Positions 9,044 through 17,830 of a stretch of DNA of 60,730 nt are shown one piece after another. How positions within the stretch are numbered: the stretch's first letter is position 1; each line of letters opens with the position of its first letter. Origin of the DNA: Rhodobiaceae bacterium (GTDB lineage: Bacteria > Pseudomonadota > Alphaproteobacteria > Rhizobiales > Tepidamorphaceae). Location of the stretch: NCBI GenBank assembly GCA_020441995.1, contig JAGRLC010000028.1, positions 57,337 to 118,066 on the forward strand. Reading direction: 5' to 3'. The translations under genes were made by a program, and so were the position numbers. The notes beneath the pieces are model-generated. The model was not told where the DNA came from. It did not search any database and was given only the letters and a program-made list of their open reading frames with translations.

Positions 9044-10267
9044 TCAGATGGAGACGACCGCTACGCGCTCGATCTTGCCATCCTTGATGACCGACATGCC
9101 GAAGTCGGGCGTCACGTCGCCGTATTCGTCGAAGTCGAGGCGCGAGGATGCGCCCTGATAGTTGATCGGACCCGACTTCAGCGCTTCGACGCCATCGGCG
9201 AAGGTGTAGACCTCGGCGCCGTCAGGATTGCCGACATCGCGGAGCTTGGCGTTGACGGCGGCGCTGTCGGCGCCCTCACCCGCCGCAGCCATGGCAAGGC
9301 CCCAGACGATCATCATGTCGTAGGTCATCGCGGCATAGACATTCGAGGAGGCCGGGCTGCCGGTCGCCGCCTGGTAGCCCTTGTCGAAATGGGCATAGGA
9401 TTCGGCGCTCTCGTTGGACACGGATTCCACCGAAATGACGCCTTCGCAGACTTCCGCGCCAAGCGCCTCGACCAGCTTATCGTTGGCCGCCCAGCCGGGA
9501 ATGATCCACTTGTTCTTGCCGCCGAGCTGGAACCACTCGCGCAGGATGATGGTCGTGTCGGGCAGATAGGAGCCCATCACGATCACGTCCGGATTGGAGG
9601 CCATGACCTGCTGCAGTTCCGAACGGTAGGACGGACGCTTGGGCTCATAGACGACATCGCCGACGATCTCGCCGCCCCAGGATTTCTTGAAGCCTTCGGT
9701 GTTGCCGATGCCCGACGCATTGTTGAACGCCATGGTGGCGGCGGTCTTGTAGCCCTCACGGTCGGCGATCTTGGCAAAGGCGCGTCCGAAGCGGTCGTTG
9801 GTCGCCTGGAAGCGCCAGACGAGATCGGCCTTATCCTCGGTCGAGATGGCGGGCGCGCCGGAGGTGCACATCAGCGGCACACCGGCTGCCGTGGTGATCG
9901 GCATGACGGCCAGCGTCACGCCCGAAGACCAGGTGCCGAGGATGGCGCCGACATTATTGACCTCGACCAGCTTCTTGGCCGCGTTGACGGCGGCTTCCGG
10001 AGAGGTCTGCGTGTCCTCGCCAATCACCTCGATCATCTGACCGGCAGCACCGCCGGCGGCATTGATCTCCTCGGCGGCCATGATGATCGCCTTCTGCATC
10101 CCGGAGCCGTATGCCGAGCCTGCGCCCGACACCGGATTGAGCGCGCCGATCATGGCCGGCGAACCGGCGGCACGCGCATGTTTAACGGGAAGCCCCACAG
10201 TTGCGAGAGCAGCCGTGGTTCCCAATCCCGCCAGGACATGGCGGCGATTCATCTGCAAGTTTTTCAT
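9044..10267 (-). CDS. ABC transporter substrate-binding protein (LivK/Peripla_BP_6 type)
   Basis: 407 residues. N-terminal MNRRHVLAGLGTTAALATVG is a hydrophobic leader with twin arginines, compatible with Tat or Sec export, ending near KHARAAG. The mature part shows the type I periplasmic fold of amino-acid/amide receptors: IGALNPVSGAGSAYG at the start and VGAILGTWSSGVTLAVMPI in the first lobe. Delivers ligand to LivHMGF. Its start overlaps the stop of the TetR gene by four bases, so regulator and receptor are co-translated. Confidence 0.9.
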   Translation of the reverse strand: MKNLQMNRRHVLAGLGTTAALATVGLPVKHARAAGSPAMIGALNPVSGAGSAYGSGMQKAIIMAAEEINAAGGAAGQMIEVIGEDTQTSPEAAVNAAKKLVEVNNVGAILGTWSSGVTLAVMPITTAAGVPLMCTSGAPAISTEDKADLVWRFQATNDRFGRAFAKIADREGYKTAATMAFNNASGIGNTEGFKKSWGGEIVGDVVYEPKRPSYRSELQQVMASNPDVIVMGSYLPDTTIILREWFQLGGKNKWIIPGWAANDKLVEALGAEVCEGVISVESVSNESAESYAHFDKGYQAATGSPASSNVYAAMTYDMMIVWGLAMAAAGEGADSAAVNAKLRDVGNPDGAEVYTFADGVEALKSGPINYQGASSRLDFDEYGDVTPDFGMSVIKDGKIERVAVVSI

Positions 10268-10932
10268 CCCTGTTCCCTCTGCTTATGGCTGGTGAAAAGT
10301 TCGAGGATCTGTGCCGGCGCGCTGTTGGCGGCCACCATCAGGCGCACATGCGTTTTCCACGCATTGAGCAACCGCTGGTAATAGTCGGGGTCGTCGCGCA
10401 GGACGGTCTGGACGCCCATGCCGCGGAACATGCAAAGCGTCATGTTCAGGATCGTCTCGGCATCGGCGCTGGAAAGCTCCGTGCGCGAGAAGAACTCGCG
10501 CCAGATATTGTCCAGCTCGGCATGGAATTCGCGTACGACGACCACAAGGCGCGCGCGCAGATGCTCGTTGTGGCGCGCCTCGGTAACGTGCTCCAGCGTG
10601 ATCTGGAGCAGCCTTCCCAGATACATCTCGCAGACGCGATCGAGGAACCCGTCGAGGTCAAGTCGGGCGGCGCGAACGTCCTCGGCAAGCCCTCTGATGT
10701 CGCGGCTTGCCTCTTTCAGCAGATGCTCGACGGCATCCACGAGAAGCTCTTCCTTCGATGCGTAATGATGGGTCAGCGCGCCGCGCGACACTCCAGCGCG
10801 TTCAGCCACCATGTTGGTGCTGGTCCGGGCGGCGCCAACTTCCTGCAAGCAGTCGAGCATTGCCGCAACCAGTTTGGCGCGGGTCTCCGCGCTGCGCTCT
10901 TCCTGGGTTCGCGACCTGGGTTTCTCGACCAT
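10264..10932 (-). CDS. TetR-family transcriptional regulator
   Basis: 222 residues. Helix-turn-helix at about 30-65 (MVAERAGVSRGALTHHYASK), then an all-helical ligand-binding domain. First gene of the minus-strand operon with the Liv transporter and amidohydrolase, so it is probably autoregulatory and responds to the imported compound or a derivative (inference). ATG 10932 is preferred over the GTG six bases earlier because AAGG lies five bases upstream of it. A perfect inverted repeat lies about 40 bases upstream. Confidence 0.9.
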   Translation of the reverse strand: MVEKPRSRTQEERSAETRAKLVAAMLDCLQEVGAARTSTNMVAERAGVSRGALTHHYASKEELLVDAVEHLLKEASRDIRGLAEDVRAARLDLDGFLDRVCEMYLGRLLQITLEHVTEARHNEHLRARLVVVVREFHAELDNIWREFFSRTELSSADAETILNMTLCMFRGMGVQTVLRDDPDYYQRLLNAWKTHVRLMVAANSAPAQILELFTSHKQREQG

Positions 10933-10971
10933 CCACACCTTCCCTCTTCACCTCAACGCTGGAACGGATTT

Positions 10972-10995
10972 AACAAACAGTCAAGCCTGTTTGTT
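10972..10995. promoter_or_regulatory. candidate TetR operator
   Basis: Perfect inverted repeat AACAAACAG-TCAAGC-CTGTTTGTT (9-base arms, 6-base spacer, 24 bp in all), 40 bases upstream of the TetR start codon. Size and symmetry suit a TetR dimer and the position suits autorepression of the operon. Assignment to this TetR is inferred from position. Confidence 0.7.
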
Positions 10996-11116
10996 TCTTG
11001 GAGGAGCTTATGATCGGCTTCCTGAAGCCCTTGGCAGCACTGAAGCGCTTCGCATAACGGATATTGGTAATCAGGCGCCCGGTGATAGCGGGCAAACGTC
11101 CCGCTTTCAGCTAAAA

Positions 11117-11809
11117 TCAGCCGTTACGCGCGCCATTCTCCTGCGCGATCAGCCACTTGCGCACGCTGTTGAACTTGTTCTGCAGGTGCGATTTCAGGAT
11201 TGCGGCCAGCGCCTCGCCATTGCGGCTTTCGAGTGCCGCGATAATATCCTCATGTTCGCCGACGGCCTGTTTCCAGCGCTCATCCGACATGTTGGCCATG
11301 AAACGCGCGCGCCGGACGCGCTGGGCAAGCGAGGAGTAATGCGTGCTGAGCGTGCGGTTGCCCGCCGCTTCCAGGATCAGCTCGTGGATTTTCTGGTTGA
11401 GCTGGAAATATTCAGGCAGATTGCGCGCCTCGTAACAGACGACCATCTTGCGATGCACGCCCTTGATCTCGGCAATCTTCTTGTCAGTGATGTTGCGGCA
11501 GGCCAGTTCACCGGCCAACGCCTCCAGCGCGCCCATGACCGGGAAAACGTCTTCCAGATCTTCCACCGTAAGGCGGGCGACGGTGGCGCCGCGATTGGGC
11601 GTCAGTTGCACCAGCCCGTCGGAGGCGAGAACTTTCAGCGCTTCGCGCAAGGGTGTGCGCGAGACACCGAAACGCTCGCACAATTCGCGTTCGGGGATTT
11701 TCTCGCCGGGCTTGAGCGCCCCTTCGACAACGAGGCCGCGCATGCGCTCGACGAGTTCGTCATGCAGCGTGCGCCGCTCGATGGGCCGGGCCTGTTCCAC
11801 GAGGCTCAT
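11117..11809 (-). CDS. GntR-family (FadR/FCD) transcriptional regulator
   Basis: 230 residues: winged helix (about 12-75) with ERFGVSRTPLREALKVLASDGL, then an FCD-type effector domain; H-x-x-I and acidic residues around ISLNQKIHEL-like stretch (QLNQKIHELILEAAGN) and VGEHEDIIAALESRN provide the usual metal or carboxylate site. Start overlaps the stop of the FAD/Fe-S dehydrogenase by four bases, so it is the second gene of that operon. FCD regulators commonly sense organic acids such as glycolate, lactate or glucarate, which fits its neighbours. Confidence 0.9.
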   Translation of the reverse strand: MSLVEQARPIERRTLHDELVERMRGLVVEGALKPGEKIPERELCERFGVSRTPLREALKVLASDGLVQLTPNRGATVARLTVEDLEDVFPVMGALEALAGELACRNITDKKIAEIKGVHRKMVVCYEARNLPEYFQLNQKIHELILEAAGNRTLSTHYSSLAQRVRRARFMANMSDERWKQAVGEHEDIIAALESRNGEALAAILKSHLQNKFNSVRKWLIAQENGARNG

Positions 11810-14757
11810 GGGGCTTTCTCTCCTTCAAGTGACCGGGCAAGTATACACGCAACATGCTCGGCATTCCGATCCGCACCATAGGCAATCTGGTGGCGGCAGG
11901 ATGTTCCGTCGGCGACGATCAGCGTTGCCGCATCCGCCTCACGCACTTTCGGCAGCAGCGACAGTTCACCCATGGCCAGCGACACCTCGGCCGTTTCGGC
12001 CTGATAACCGAACGCGCCCGCCATACCACAACATGAAGATGCGATCATTTCGACCTTCAGCTCAGGCACGCGCCCGAGCAACCGCTGCACCGGCCCTACG
12101 GCATTGAACGCCTTCTGATGGCAATGACCGTGCAGCAGCGCTTTTTTCTCGGGCAGAGGTTTCAGGTCGAGCGAGATTGCGCGGTCGCGCAGCATTGAAT
12201 CGAGATACTCCTCCAGCATCAGGAACTGGTCCGACCATTCCGGCTTCCACACGGAGGGCAGCATGGCAGGCGCTTCATCCCTGAATGTCATCATGCAGGA
12301 AGGTTCGAGCCCGACAATGGGCTTGCCGCTTTCCAGCGCCGGGCGCAGAGCCTCGATTGTGCGCATCATTTCCGCGCGCGCCTCATCGGCGAGACCCGCG
12401 GACAGGAACGTGCGCCCACAGCACAAGGGCCGACCAGAGGGTGCGGCCGCATAACCGATTTCAAGCCCCGCCGCCGTCAGCACGCGCACGGCGGCATGAA
12501 GGTTTTCCGGTTCGAAATAGCGGTTGAACGTGTCGGCGAAGAGAACGACATCGGCGTCTTCCGGCCGAACGGTCAGGTCCGGCGCGCAGAAGCTGTCGCG
12601 CCGCCATTGCGGCAGTTTGCGCTTAGCGGAGAGCCCCGCGACGCGTTCCGAAAGCCGCGCCAGGGCCGGAACACGGTCGCGCAGATTGGCGAGCCAGGAC
12701 AGGCGGCTTGCCAGAGGCGCATAGCGCGGCATGAAAGCGACAAGCGCCTCACGCAATCCGATGCGCTTTTCCTTTGCGCGCGCGGCCAGCACCTCGATCT
12801 TCATCTTCGCCATGTCGACGCCGGTTGGGCATTCGCGCCGGCATGCCTTGCACGAGACGCACAGCTTCATCGTGTCCGCCATCTCGTCGCTGGTGAAAGC
12901 ATCCGGACCGAGTTGCCCCGAAAGTGCCAGCCGCAGCGTGTTGGCGCGTCCACGCGTAAGGTCGCGCTCGTTACGGGTCGCGCGGTAGGACGGGCACATG
13001 ACGCCATCGCCTATTTTGCGGCAGGCGCCGTTGTTGTTGCACATCTCAACCGCGCCCTGGAGGCCGCCGGATGCGCCGGTGAAGGCCGACCAGTCGAACA
13101 CCGTCTCGCGGTCCTGAGGCTTATAGTCCTCGTGGTAGCGGAAGTAATTTCTGTCATCCATTTTCGGTGGATGGACGATACGGCACGGGTTGAAGGTGCC
13201 GGCGGGATCGAGCCGGTTCTTCACCCACTCGAAGTTCTCCACCATGCGGTCGCCGAACATGGTGCGATGGAACTCCGAACGCACGATGCCGTCACCATGC
13301 TCACCGGAATGCGAACCCTTGTAGCTGCGCACCAGTTCGAAGGCTTCCTCGGCAATGGCGCGCATCGCCTTCACATCGGTGTCGAGCTTCAGGTTCAGAA
13401 CGGGGCGCACATGCAGCGTGCCGACGGACGCATGCGCGTACCACGTTCCCGTCGTGCCGTGTTTTGCGAAGATGCCGGTCAGCTTGTCGGTATATTCGGC
13501 AAGGTCCGGCAGCCGCACGGCGCAGTCCTCGACGAAGGAGATCGGCTTTCCCGCCGACTTCATCGACATCATGATGTTGAGGCCCTGCTTGCGCACATCG
13601 ATGATCTGCGCCTGAAGTTCGGGATCGGTCGCCTCAACGACACCACCCTCCTTCTTGCCGGGATCGCCCCACTTGAAGCCTAGATCGGCCATCAGGTCGC
13701 CAAGAGCTTTCAACCGGCGCAGATTTTCCTTCATGTCGGGCTCGGCGAATTCAACGATCAGCAGCGCCGCCGGATTACCGACCACGAAACGTTCGATAAC
13801 CGGTTTGAATATCGGAATATCGCGGGCGAGCGCGATCATCGTCTCGTCGACCAGTTCGACCTGTGTCGGCTCCAGCGTCACCAGATGCTGGGCCGCGTCC
13901 ATCGCCTCGTAGAAGCTCGGAAAGTGGCATACGCCCAGAACCTTGCCGCCAAGCGCCGGGGAGAGCTTCAGCGTGATCTTCTCGCTCAGCGCGAGCGTGC
14001 CTTCCGACCCGACGAGCAGATGCGCAAGGTTGTAGGCCGCGCCGTTGGGCACCAGTGCGTCGATGTTGTAGCCGCCGACGCGGCGGATGATATCGGGGAA
14101 CTTGTCGCGGATTTCGTCCGCCTCGCGCGCGCCCATGTCGAGCAGGTCGCGGAACAGTTTGGCGCGGGCATCATTGCCACCTGCCGGATTGGGGGTCACA
14201 TCCTCGAAGCGCATGCGCGTGCCGTCGGCCATCAGCGCGTCGATGGCGGCGACGTTGTCGCGCATCGTGCCGTAGCGGATCGAACGCGAACCGCAGGAAT
14301 TGTTCGCCGTCATGCCGCCGATCGTGGCGCGCGATGCGGTCGATACATCGACCGGGCACCAGACCTTGCGGCTCTTCAGTTGCGCGTTGAGATGGTCGAG
14401 CACGATGCCCGGCTCGACGGTCGCGGTCATCGCGTCCGTATCGATGTCGATAACGGAGTTCAGGTGGTGGCTGAAGTCGATGACGATGGACTGATTGACC
14501 GTCTGCCCGCATTGCGAGGTGCCGCCGCCGCGCGGCAATACGCTGACGCCTGCGTCGCGGGCAATCGCCAGCGTTGCCTCCACATCCGCGAATGTCTTCG
14601 GGATGACAACGGCCAGCGGCATAACCTGATAAACCGACGCATCGGTCGCATAACGGCCGCGGCTGAAGGCGTCGAACATGACGTCCCCCTCGACCGCGGC
14701 TGAAAGCGTTTCCCTGGTGCGGGCATCCAGTCCGTTGCTGGATTGGGCCATTGACAC
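11806..14757 (-). CDS. FAD- and Fe-S-containing 2-hydroxyacid dehydrogenase (YdiJ-like)
   Basis: 983 residues in three parts. PCMH-type FAD-binding domain (about 45-265) with PRGGGTSQCGQ at 75-85 and ATIGGMTANNSCGSRS; FAD-linked oxidase C-terminal domain to about 530 with HSGEHGDGIVRSE (483-495); then a GlcF/LdhA-like Fe-S part with cysteines 573, 579, 588 and a 4Fe-4S motif C633-x2-C-x2-C-x3-C643, and a C-terminal pair of CCG-type motifs (PLCCGRT, SSCCGMAG). This fused layout is known for D-2-hydroxyacid dehydrogenases such as YdiJ, which feed electrons to the respiratory chain. With an aminotransferase and TRAP transporter opposite, the substrate may be glycolate, D-lactate or another short hydroxyacid (inference). 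Confidence 0.87.
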   Translation of the reverse strand: MSMAQSSNGLDARTRETLSAAVEGDVMFDAFSRGRYATDASVYQVMPLAVVIPKTFADVEATLAIARDAGVSVLPRGGGTSQCGQTVNQSIVIDFSHHLNSVIDIDTDAMTATVEPGIVLDHLNAQLKSRKVWCPVDVSTASRATIGGMTANNSCGSRSIRYGTMRDNVAAIDALMADGTRMRFEDVTPNPAGGNDARAKLFRDLLDMGAREADEIRDKFPDIIRRVGGYNIDALVPNGAAYNLAHLLVGSEGTLALSEKITLKLSPALGGKVLGVCHFPSFYEAMDAAQHLVTLEPTQVELVDETMIALARDIPIFKPVIERFVVGNPAALLIVEFAEPDMKENLRRLKALGDLMADLGFKWGDPGKKEGGVVEATDPELQAQIIDVRKQGLNIMMSMKSAGKPISFVEDCAVRLPDLAEYTDKLTGIFAKHGTTGTWYAHASVGTLHVRPVLNLKLDTDVKAMRAIAEEAFELVRSYKGSHSGEHGDGIVRSEFHRTMFGDRMVENFEWVKNRLDPAGTFNPCRIVHPPKMDDRNYFRYHEDYKPQDRETVFDWSAFTGASGGLQGAVEMCNNNGACRKIGDGVMCPSYRATRNERDLTRGRANTLRLALSGQLGPDAFTSDEMADTMKLCVSCKACRRECPTGVDMAKMKIEVLAARAKEKRIGLREALVAFMPRYAPLASRLSWLANLRDRVPALARLSERVAGLSAKRKLPQWRRDSFCAPDLTVRPEDADVVLFADTFNRYFEPENLHAAVRVLTAAGLEIGYAAAPSGRPLCCGRTFLSAGLADEARAEMMRTIEALRPALESGKPIVGLEPSCMMTFRDEAPAMLPSVWKPEWSDQFLMLEEYLDSMLRDRAISLDLKPLPEKKALLHGHCHQKAFNAVGPVQRLLGRVPELKVEMIASSCCGMAGAFGYQAETAEVSLAMGELSLLPKVREADAATLIVADGTSCRHQIAYGADRNAEHVACILARSLEGEKAP

Positions 14758-14772
14758 CGATCCCCATTATGT

Positions 14773-14788
14773 ATTTTGTATTCAAAAT
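14773..14788. promoter_or_regulatory. candidate GntR operator between divergent operons
   Basis: Perfect palindrome ATTTTG-TATT-CAAAAT, 16 bases before the FAD/Fe-S dehydrogenase start and in the divergent promoter region shared with the aminotransferase. AT-rich short palindromes of this kind are usual FadR/GntR sites, so the GntR protein of this operon is the natural candidate. Confidence 0.6.
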
Positions 14789-14880
14789 TCGATTATCCGG
14801 TTTAAGCGCCGGACGCAAGAATGAGGACCGCTGAAAACAGACCCGTCAAGGGCGCGGTTCCGATCAAGGGAGGGTGAAAC

Positions 14881-16083
14881 ATGGCGCCACCGCGCACAGG
14901 TAACGGTCGTCATTTCCTGCAGATTCCAGGTCCAACGAACGTGCCTGACCGCGTGCTGCGCGCCATGGACTTCCCGACCATGGACCATCGCGGGCCGCAA
15001 TTTTCCGAAGTCGGCAACAAAGCCCTCGAGGGCATGCGCTCCATCTTCAAGACCGATGGCCAGGTGGTGATCTACCCCGCCTCGGGCACCGGCGCCTGGG
15101 AAGCGGCCCTGGTCAACACGTTGTCGCCGGGCGACACCGTACTGATGTATGAAACCGGGCATTTCGCCACGCTGTGGAAGACGCTTGCGGAAAACCTTGG
15201 CCTCAAGCCTGAATTCATCGCCGGAGACTGGCGTCACGGCGCCGATCCGCAGGCGATCGAGGACAGGCTGCGCAAGGACACTTCGGCCGAGATCAAGGCG
15301 GTCTGCGTCGTCCACAACGAAACCTCGACCGGCAGTGTCACGCAAATCCCCGAAATCCGCGCGGCGATCGATGCCGCGGGTCATGACGCGCTGCTGCTGG
15401 TCGACACGATTTCCTCGCTCGCCTCGCTCGATTATCGCCATGACGAATGGGGCGTCGATGTCACCGTGTCGGGGTCGCAGAAGGGCCTGATGCTGCCGCC
15501 CGGCCTGTCGTTCAACGCGGTATCGGAGAAGGCCGTTGCCGCCTCGAAATCGGCGAAGCTCTCCAAGTCCTACTGGTCCTGGGCCGAAATGAAGGGGCCG
15601 AACGAGACCGGATACTTCCCCTACACGCCTGCTACCAACCTTCTCTACGGCCTGGTGGAAGCAATCGACATGCTGCACGAGGAAGGCCTCGACAATGTCT
15701 TCGTCCGGCACCAGCGCCACGGAGCCGCCACCCGCGCGGCGGTCAAGGCCTGGGGGCTGGAGGTGCTGTGCGCCGAACCGCGCCACTATTCCGGCGTGCT
15801 GACAGCAGTGCTGATGCCCGAGGGTGTCAGCGCCGACAATTTCCGCAAAGTGACGCTGGAGAACTTCAACATGTCGCTCGGCAACGGCCTGTCGAAGGTT
15901 GCCGACAGGGTTTTCCGCATCGGCCATCTCGGCGATTTCAACGACCTGATGCTTATGGGCACCTTGTGCGGCGTTGAAATGGGGCTGGAACGCGCCGGCG
16001 TGACGCACAAGAGCGGCGGGGCGCAAGCCGCACTCGACCACCTTGCGGGACGGACCAAATCCGCCGCCTCGCAAGCTGCCTGA
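14881..16083 (+). CDS. class V aminotransferase (serine/alanine/aspartate-glyoxylate type)
   Basis: 400 residues, PLP enzyme of the alanine-glyoxylate/serine-glyoxylate family. Starts with the family motif LQIPGPTNVPDRVL; glycine-rich phosphate loop ASGTGAWEAAL (67-77); DTISSLASLDY after the PLP-contacting Asp175; PLP lysine K201 in SGSQKGLMLPPG. It moves the amino group of serine, alanine or aspartate to glyoxylate. AGGGAGG stands eight bases before the ATG. First plus-strand gene, divergent from the dehydrogenase that could supply glyoxylate, so the pair may detoxify or assimilate C2 units (inference). BhcA of the beta-hydroxyaspartate cycle belongs to the same family, but bhcBCD are absent here. 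Confidence 0.87.
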   Translation: MAPPRTGNGRHFLQIPGPTNVPDRVLRAMDFPTMDHRGPQFSEVGNKALEGMRSIFKTDGQVVIYPASGTGAWEAALVNTLSPGDTVLMYETGHFATLWKTLAENLGLKPEFIAGDWRHGADPQAIEDRLRKDTSAEIKAVCVVHNETSTGSVTQIPEIRAAIDAAGHDALLLVDTISSLASLDYRHDEWGVDVTVSGSQKGLMLPPGLSFNAVSEKAVAASKSAKLSKSYWSWAEMKGPNETGYFPYTPATNLLYGLVEAIDMLHEEGLDNVFVRHQRHGAATRAAVKAWGLEVLCAEPRHYSGVLTAVLMPEGVSADNFRKVTLENFNMSLGNGLSKVADRVFRIGHLGDFNDLMLMGTLCGVEMGLERAGVTHKSGGAQAALDHLAGRTKSAASQAA

Positions 16084-16084
16084 A

Positions 16085-16104
16085 CCGCGCGCCAAAAAGC
16101 GCGG
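16085..16104 (+). other. short hairpin downstream of aminotransferase gene
   Basis: CCGCGC / GCGCGG with an 8-base A-rich loop, directly after the aminotransferase stop and 54 bases before the TRAP receptor. No U-tract; a weak attenuator or stabiliser at most. Confidence 0.4.
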
Positions 16105-16157
16105 CCAGAAAAAGAAGACGAACAAAAACCAAACCGGATCTTCGGGAGGAAGGAATC

Positions 16158-17138
16158 ATGAAACTCAAGACACTTTTAGCCAGTGCCGCCATGTCGGCGC
16201 TTCTCGTCAGCGGCGCATCGGCCGCCGACATGGTGATGAAGTTCGGCCACGTCGGTGCGCCGGGCTCGCTGTTTGAGTCCAGCGCCAACGCCTTCGCGGC
16301 CTGCGTCAACGACAAGCTTTCCGGCAAGGTCGAGGTGCAGACCTTCGGGTCCTCGCAGCTCGGCAAGGATCAGGAACTGCTGCAAAAGCTGAAGCTGGGC
16401 CAGGTTGACTTCGCCCTGCCCTCATCGGTGATGTCATCGGTGGCCGATGTCTTCGGCGTCTTCGAGATGCCTTACATCATCCAGGACCGCGAACACATGA
16501 AGCGCGTCCAGGCCGAGCTTGGCGCCACCTTCCAGGAAGCGGCCGCCTCGAAGGGCTACAAGATCATCGGCTATTTCGAGAACGGTTTCCGCCACATCAC
16601 CAACAATGTCCGTCCGATCAACATGCCGGCGGACCTTGACGGCATCAAGCTGCGCACACCCAAGGGCGCATGGCGCGTGAAGATGTTCAAGCTCTATGGC
16701 GCGAACCCGACGCCGATGGCCTTCTCGGAAGTCTTCACCGCGCTGCAGACCGGCGTGATCGACGGGCAGGAAAACCCCTACGCCCAGATCGCCTCGGCGA
16801 AATTCCAGGAAGTCCAGAAGTATCTCTCGATCACCGGCCACGTGTACACGCCGGCCTATGTGCTGGTTTCCAAGTCGCATTTCGACAAGCTGCCTGAAGA
16901 CGTGCAGGCGGGTATCGAGGCATGCGGCAGTGAAACCCAGGCCAAGGTCTACGAGACCGCGGCGCAGCTTGAAACCGATCTTCTCAAGGTCATCAAGGAC
17001 GCCGGTGTCGAGGTCAACGAGGCCGACAAGGCCGCCTTCGTCGAGGCGTCCAAGCCGATCTACGACGAGTTCGGCAGTTCGGTCGAGGGCGGACAGGCCC
17101 TGATCGACAAGGTGCTCAGCCTGGCCAAGCAGTCCTGA
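16158..17138 (+). CDS. dctP: TRAP transporter substrate-binding protein (DctP family)
   Basis: 326 residues. Signal peptide about 1-22 (MKLKTLLASAAMSALLVSG, cleavage near ASA-AD). The mature protein shows the DctP fold, including IKLRTPKGAWRVKMF with the arginine that clamps the ligand carboxylate, and LQTGVIDGQENPYAQI. It captures an organic acid in the periplasm for the DctQM permease. Strong ribosome-binding site GGGAGGAAGG. The carboxylate-type site and the neighbouring hydroxyacid enzymes suggest a small hydroxy- or keto-acid ligand. Confidence 0.93.
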   Translation: MKLKTLLASAAMSALLVSGASAADMVMKFGHVGAPGSLFESSANAFAACVNDKLSGKVEVQTFGSSQLGKDQELLQKLKLGQVDFALPSSVMSSVADVFGVFEMPYIIQDREHMKRVQAELGATFQEAAASKGYKIIGYFENGFRHITNNVRPINMPADLDGIKLRTPKGAWRVKMFKLYGANPTPMAFSEVFTALQTGVIDGQENPYAQIASAKFQEVQKYLSITGHVYTPAYVLVSKSHFDKLPEDVQAGIEACGSETQAKVYETAAQLETDLLKVIKDAGVEVNEADKAAFVEASKPIYDEFGSSVEGGQALIDKVLSLAKQS

Positions 17139-17152
17139 CGCTTTCACGCCAG

Positions 17153-17184
17153 CGGTGTTCGGGCCCTCCAAAGCCCGGACACCG
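17153..17184 (+). other. intercistronic hairpin between TRAP receptor and permease genes
   Basis: Twelve-base-pair stem CGGTGTTCGGGC / GCCCGGACACCG (one U-G pair) with an 8-base loop, 14 bases after the dctP stop; the gap to dctQ is 145 bases. Likely a stabiliser or partial terminator that keeps the receptor in excess over the permease. Confidence 0.65.
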
Positions 17185-17283
17185 GTTTCCCCGCATTGTC
17201 TTGCCTGTGGCGCCGCGTTTGGCCTTGAGTTACGCGCGGCTTGAAGACTGCCTGCTCTCTCAAACCGATCCGGGTTTCTGGAC

Positions 17284-17826
17284 ATGATCGAAACGCTGCG
17301 GAAGACGATCGAGTGGCTGCTCGAATGGTTCCTGATCTTCCTTATGGTCGCGCTGACCTTTGTCGTGGTGATCTCCGTGATCTGGCGTCTCGCCGGAGAA
17401 TCCTTCTCCTGGTATGACGAGATCGCCTCGATCCAGCTGTCATGGATCACCTATTATGGCGCCGCCCTTGCCGCGCTGAAACGCCGGCATATTGGCTTCG
17501 ATACCCTTTTGCTGACCTTGTCGCCGGGTTTGCGCGCGGCCGGACTGATTGTCGCCGAGATCACCGTGATCGGTTTCTTCGCGATCATGGCGTGGACCGG
17601 CATGCAGGTGCTGCAGGTTCTTGAAGGCACCTATCTGATTTCTCTGACCTGGATACCGGTGCAACTGACCCAATCGGTTATCCCGATCGGAGCCGTTCTG
17701 TTCATCATCTGCGAGCTTCTCAGCCTGCCCGAATACTGGCGCATGACCATGGCCGGCAAATCCCTCGAACATGCCGAAATCGAGGAAGAAGTGGAATCCG
17801 AAATGAAGAAAGCGGGGAACGTGTGA
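17284..17826 (+). CDS. dctQ: TRAP transporter small permease (DctQ family)
   Basis: 180 residues with four transmembrane segments (about 14-36, 53-70, 92-114, 128-150) and the family-typical WYDEIASIQLSWITYYGAA around the second helix. It supports the large permease in sodium-driven uptake. Charged C-terminal tail (EIEEEVESEMKKAG). Five bases separate it from dctM. Confidence 0.9.
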   Translation: MIETLRKTIEWLLEWFLIFLMVALTFVVVISVIWRLAGESFSWYDEIASIQLSWITYYGAALAALKRRHIGFDTLLLTLSPGLRAAGLIVAEITVIGFFAIMAWTGMQVLQVLEGTYLISLTWIPVQLTQSVIPIGAVLFIICELLSLPEYWRMTMAGKSLEHAEIEEEVESEMKKAGNV

Positions 17827-17830
17827 CGCC

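Noticed and set aside
14881-16083. Assignment as bhcA of the beta-hydroxyaspartate cycle
   Set aside because: The dehydratase, aldolase and iminosuccinate reductase genes and the BhcR regulator are not adjacent, so only the general glyoxylate aminotransferase call is supported.
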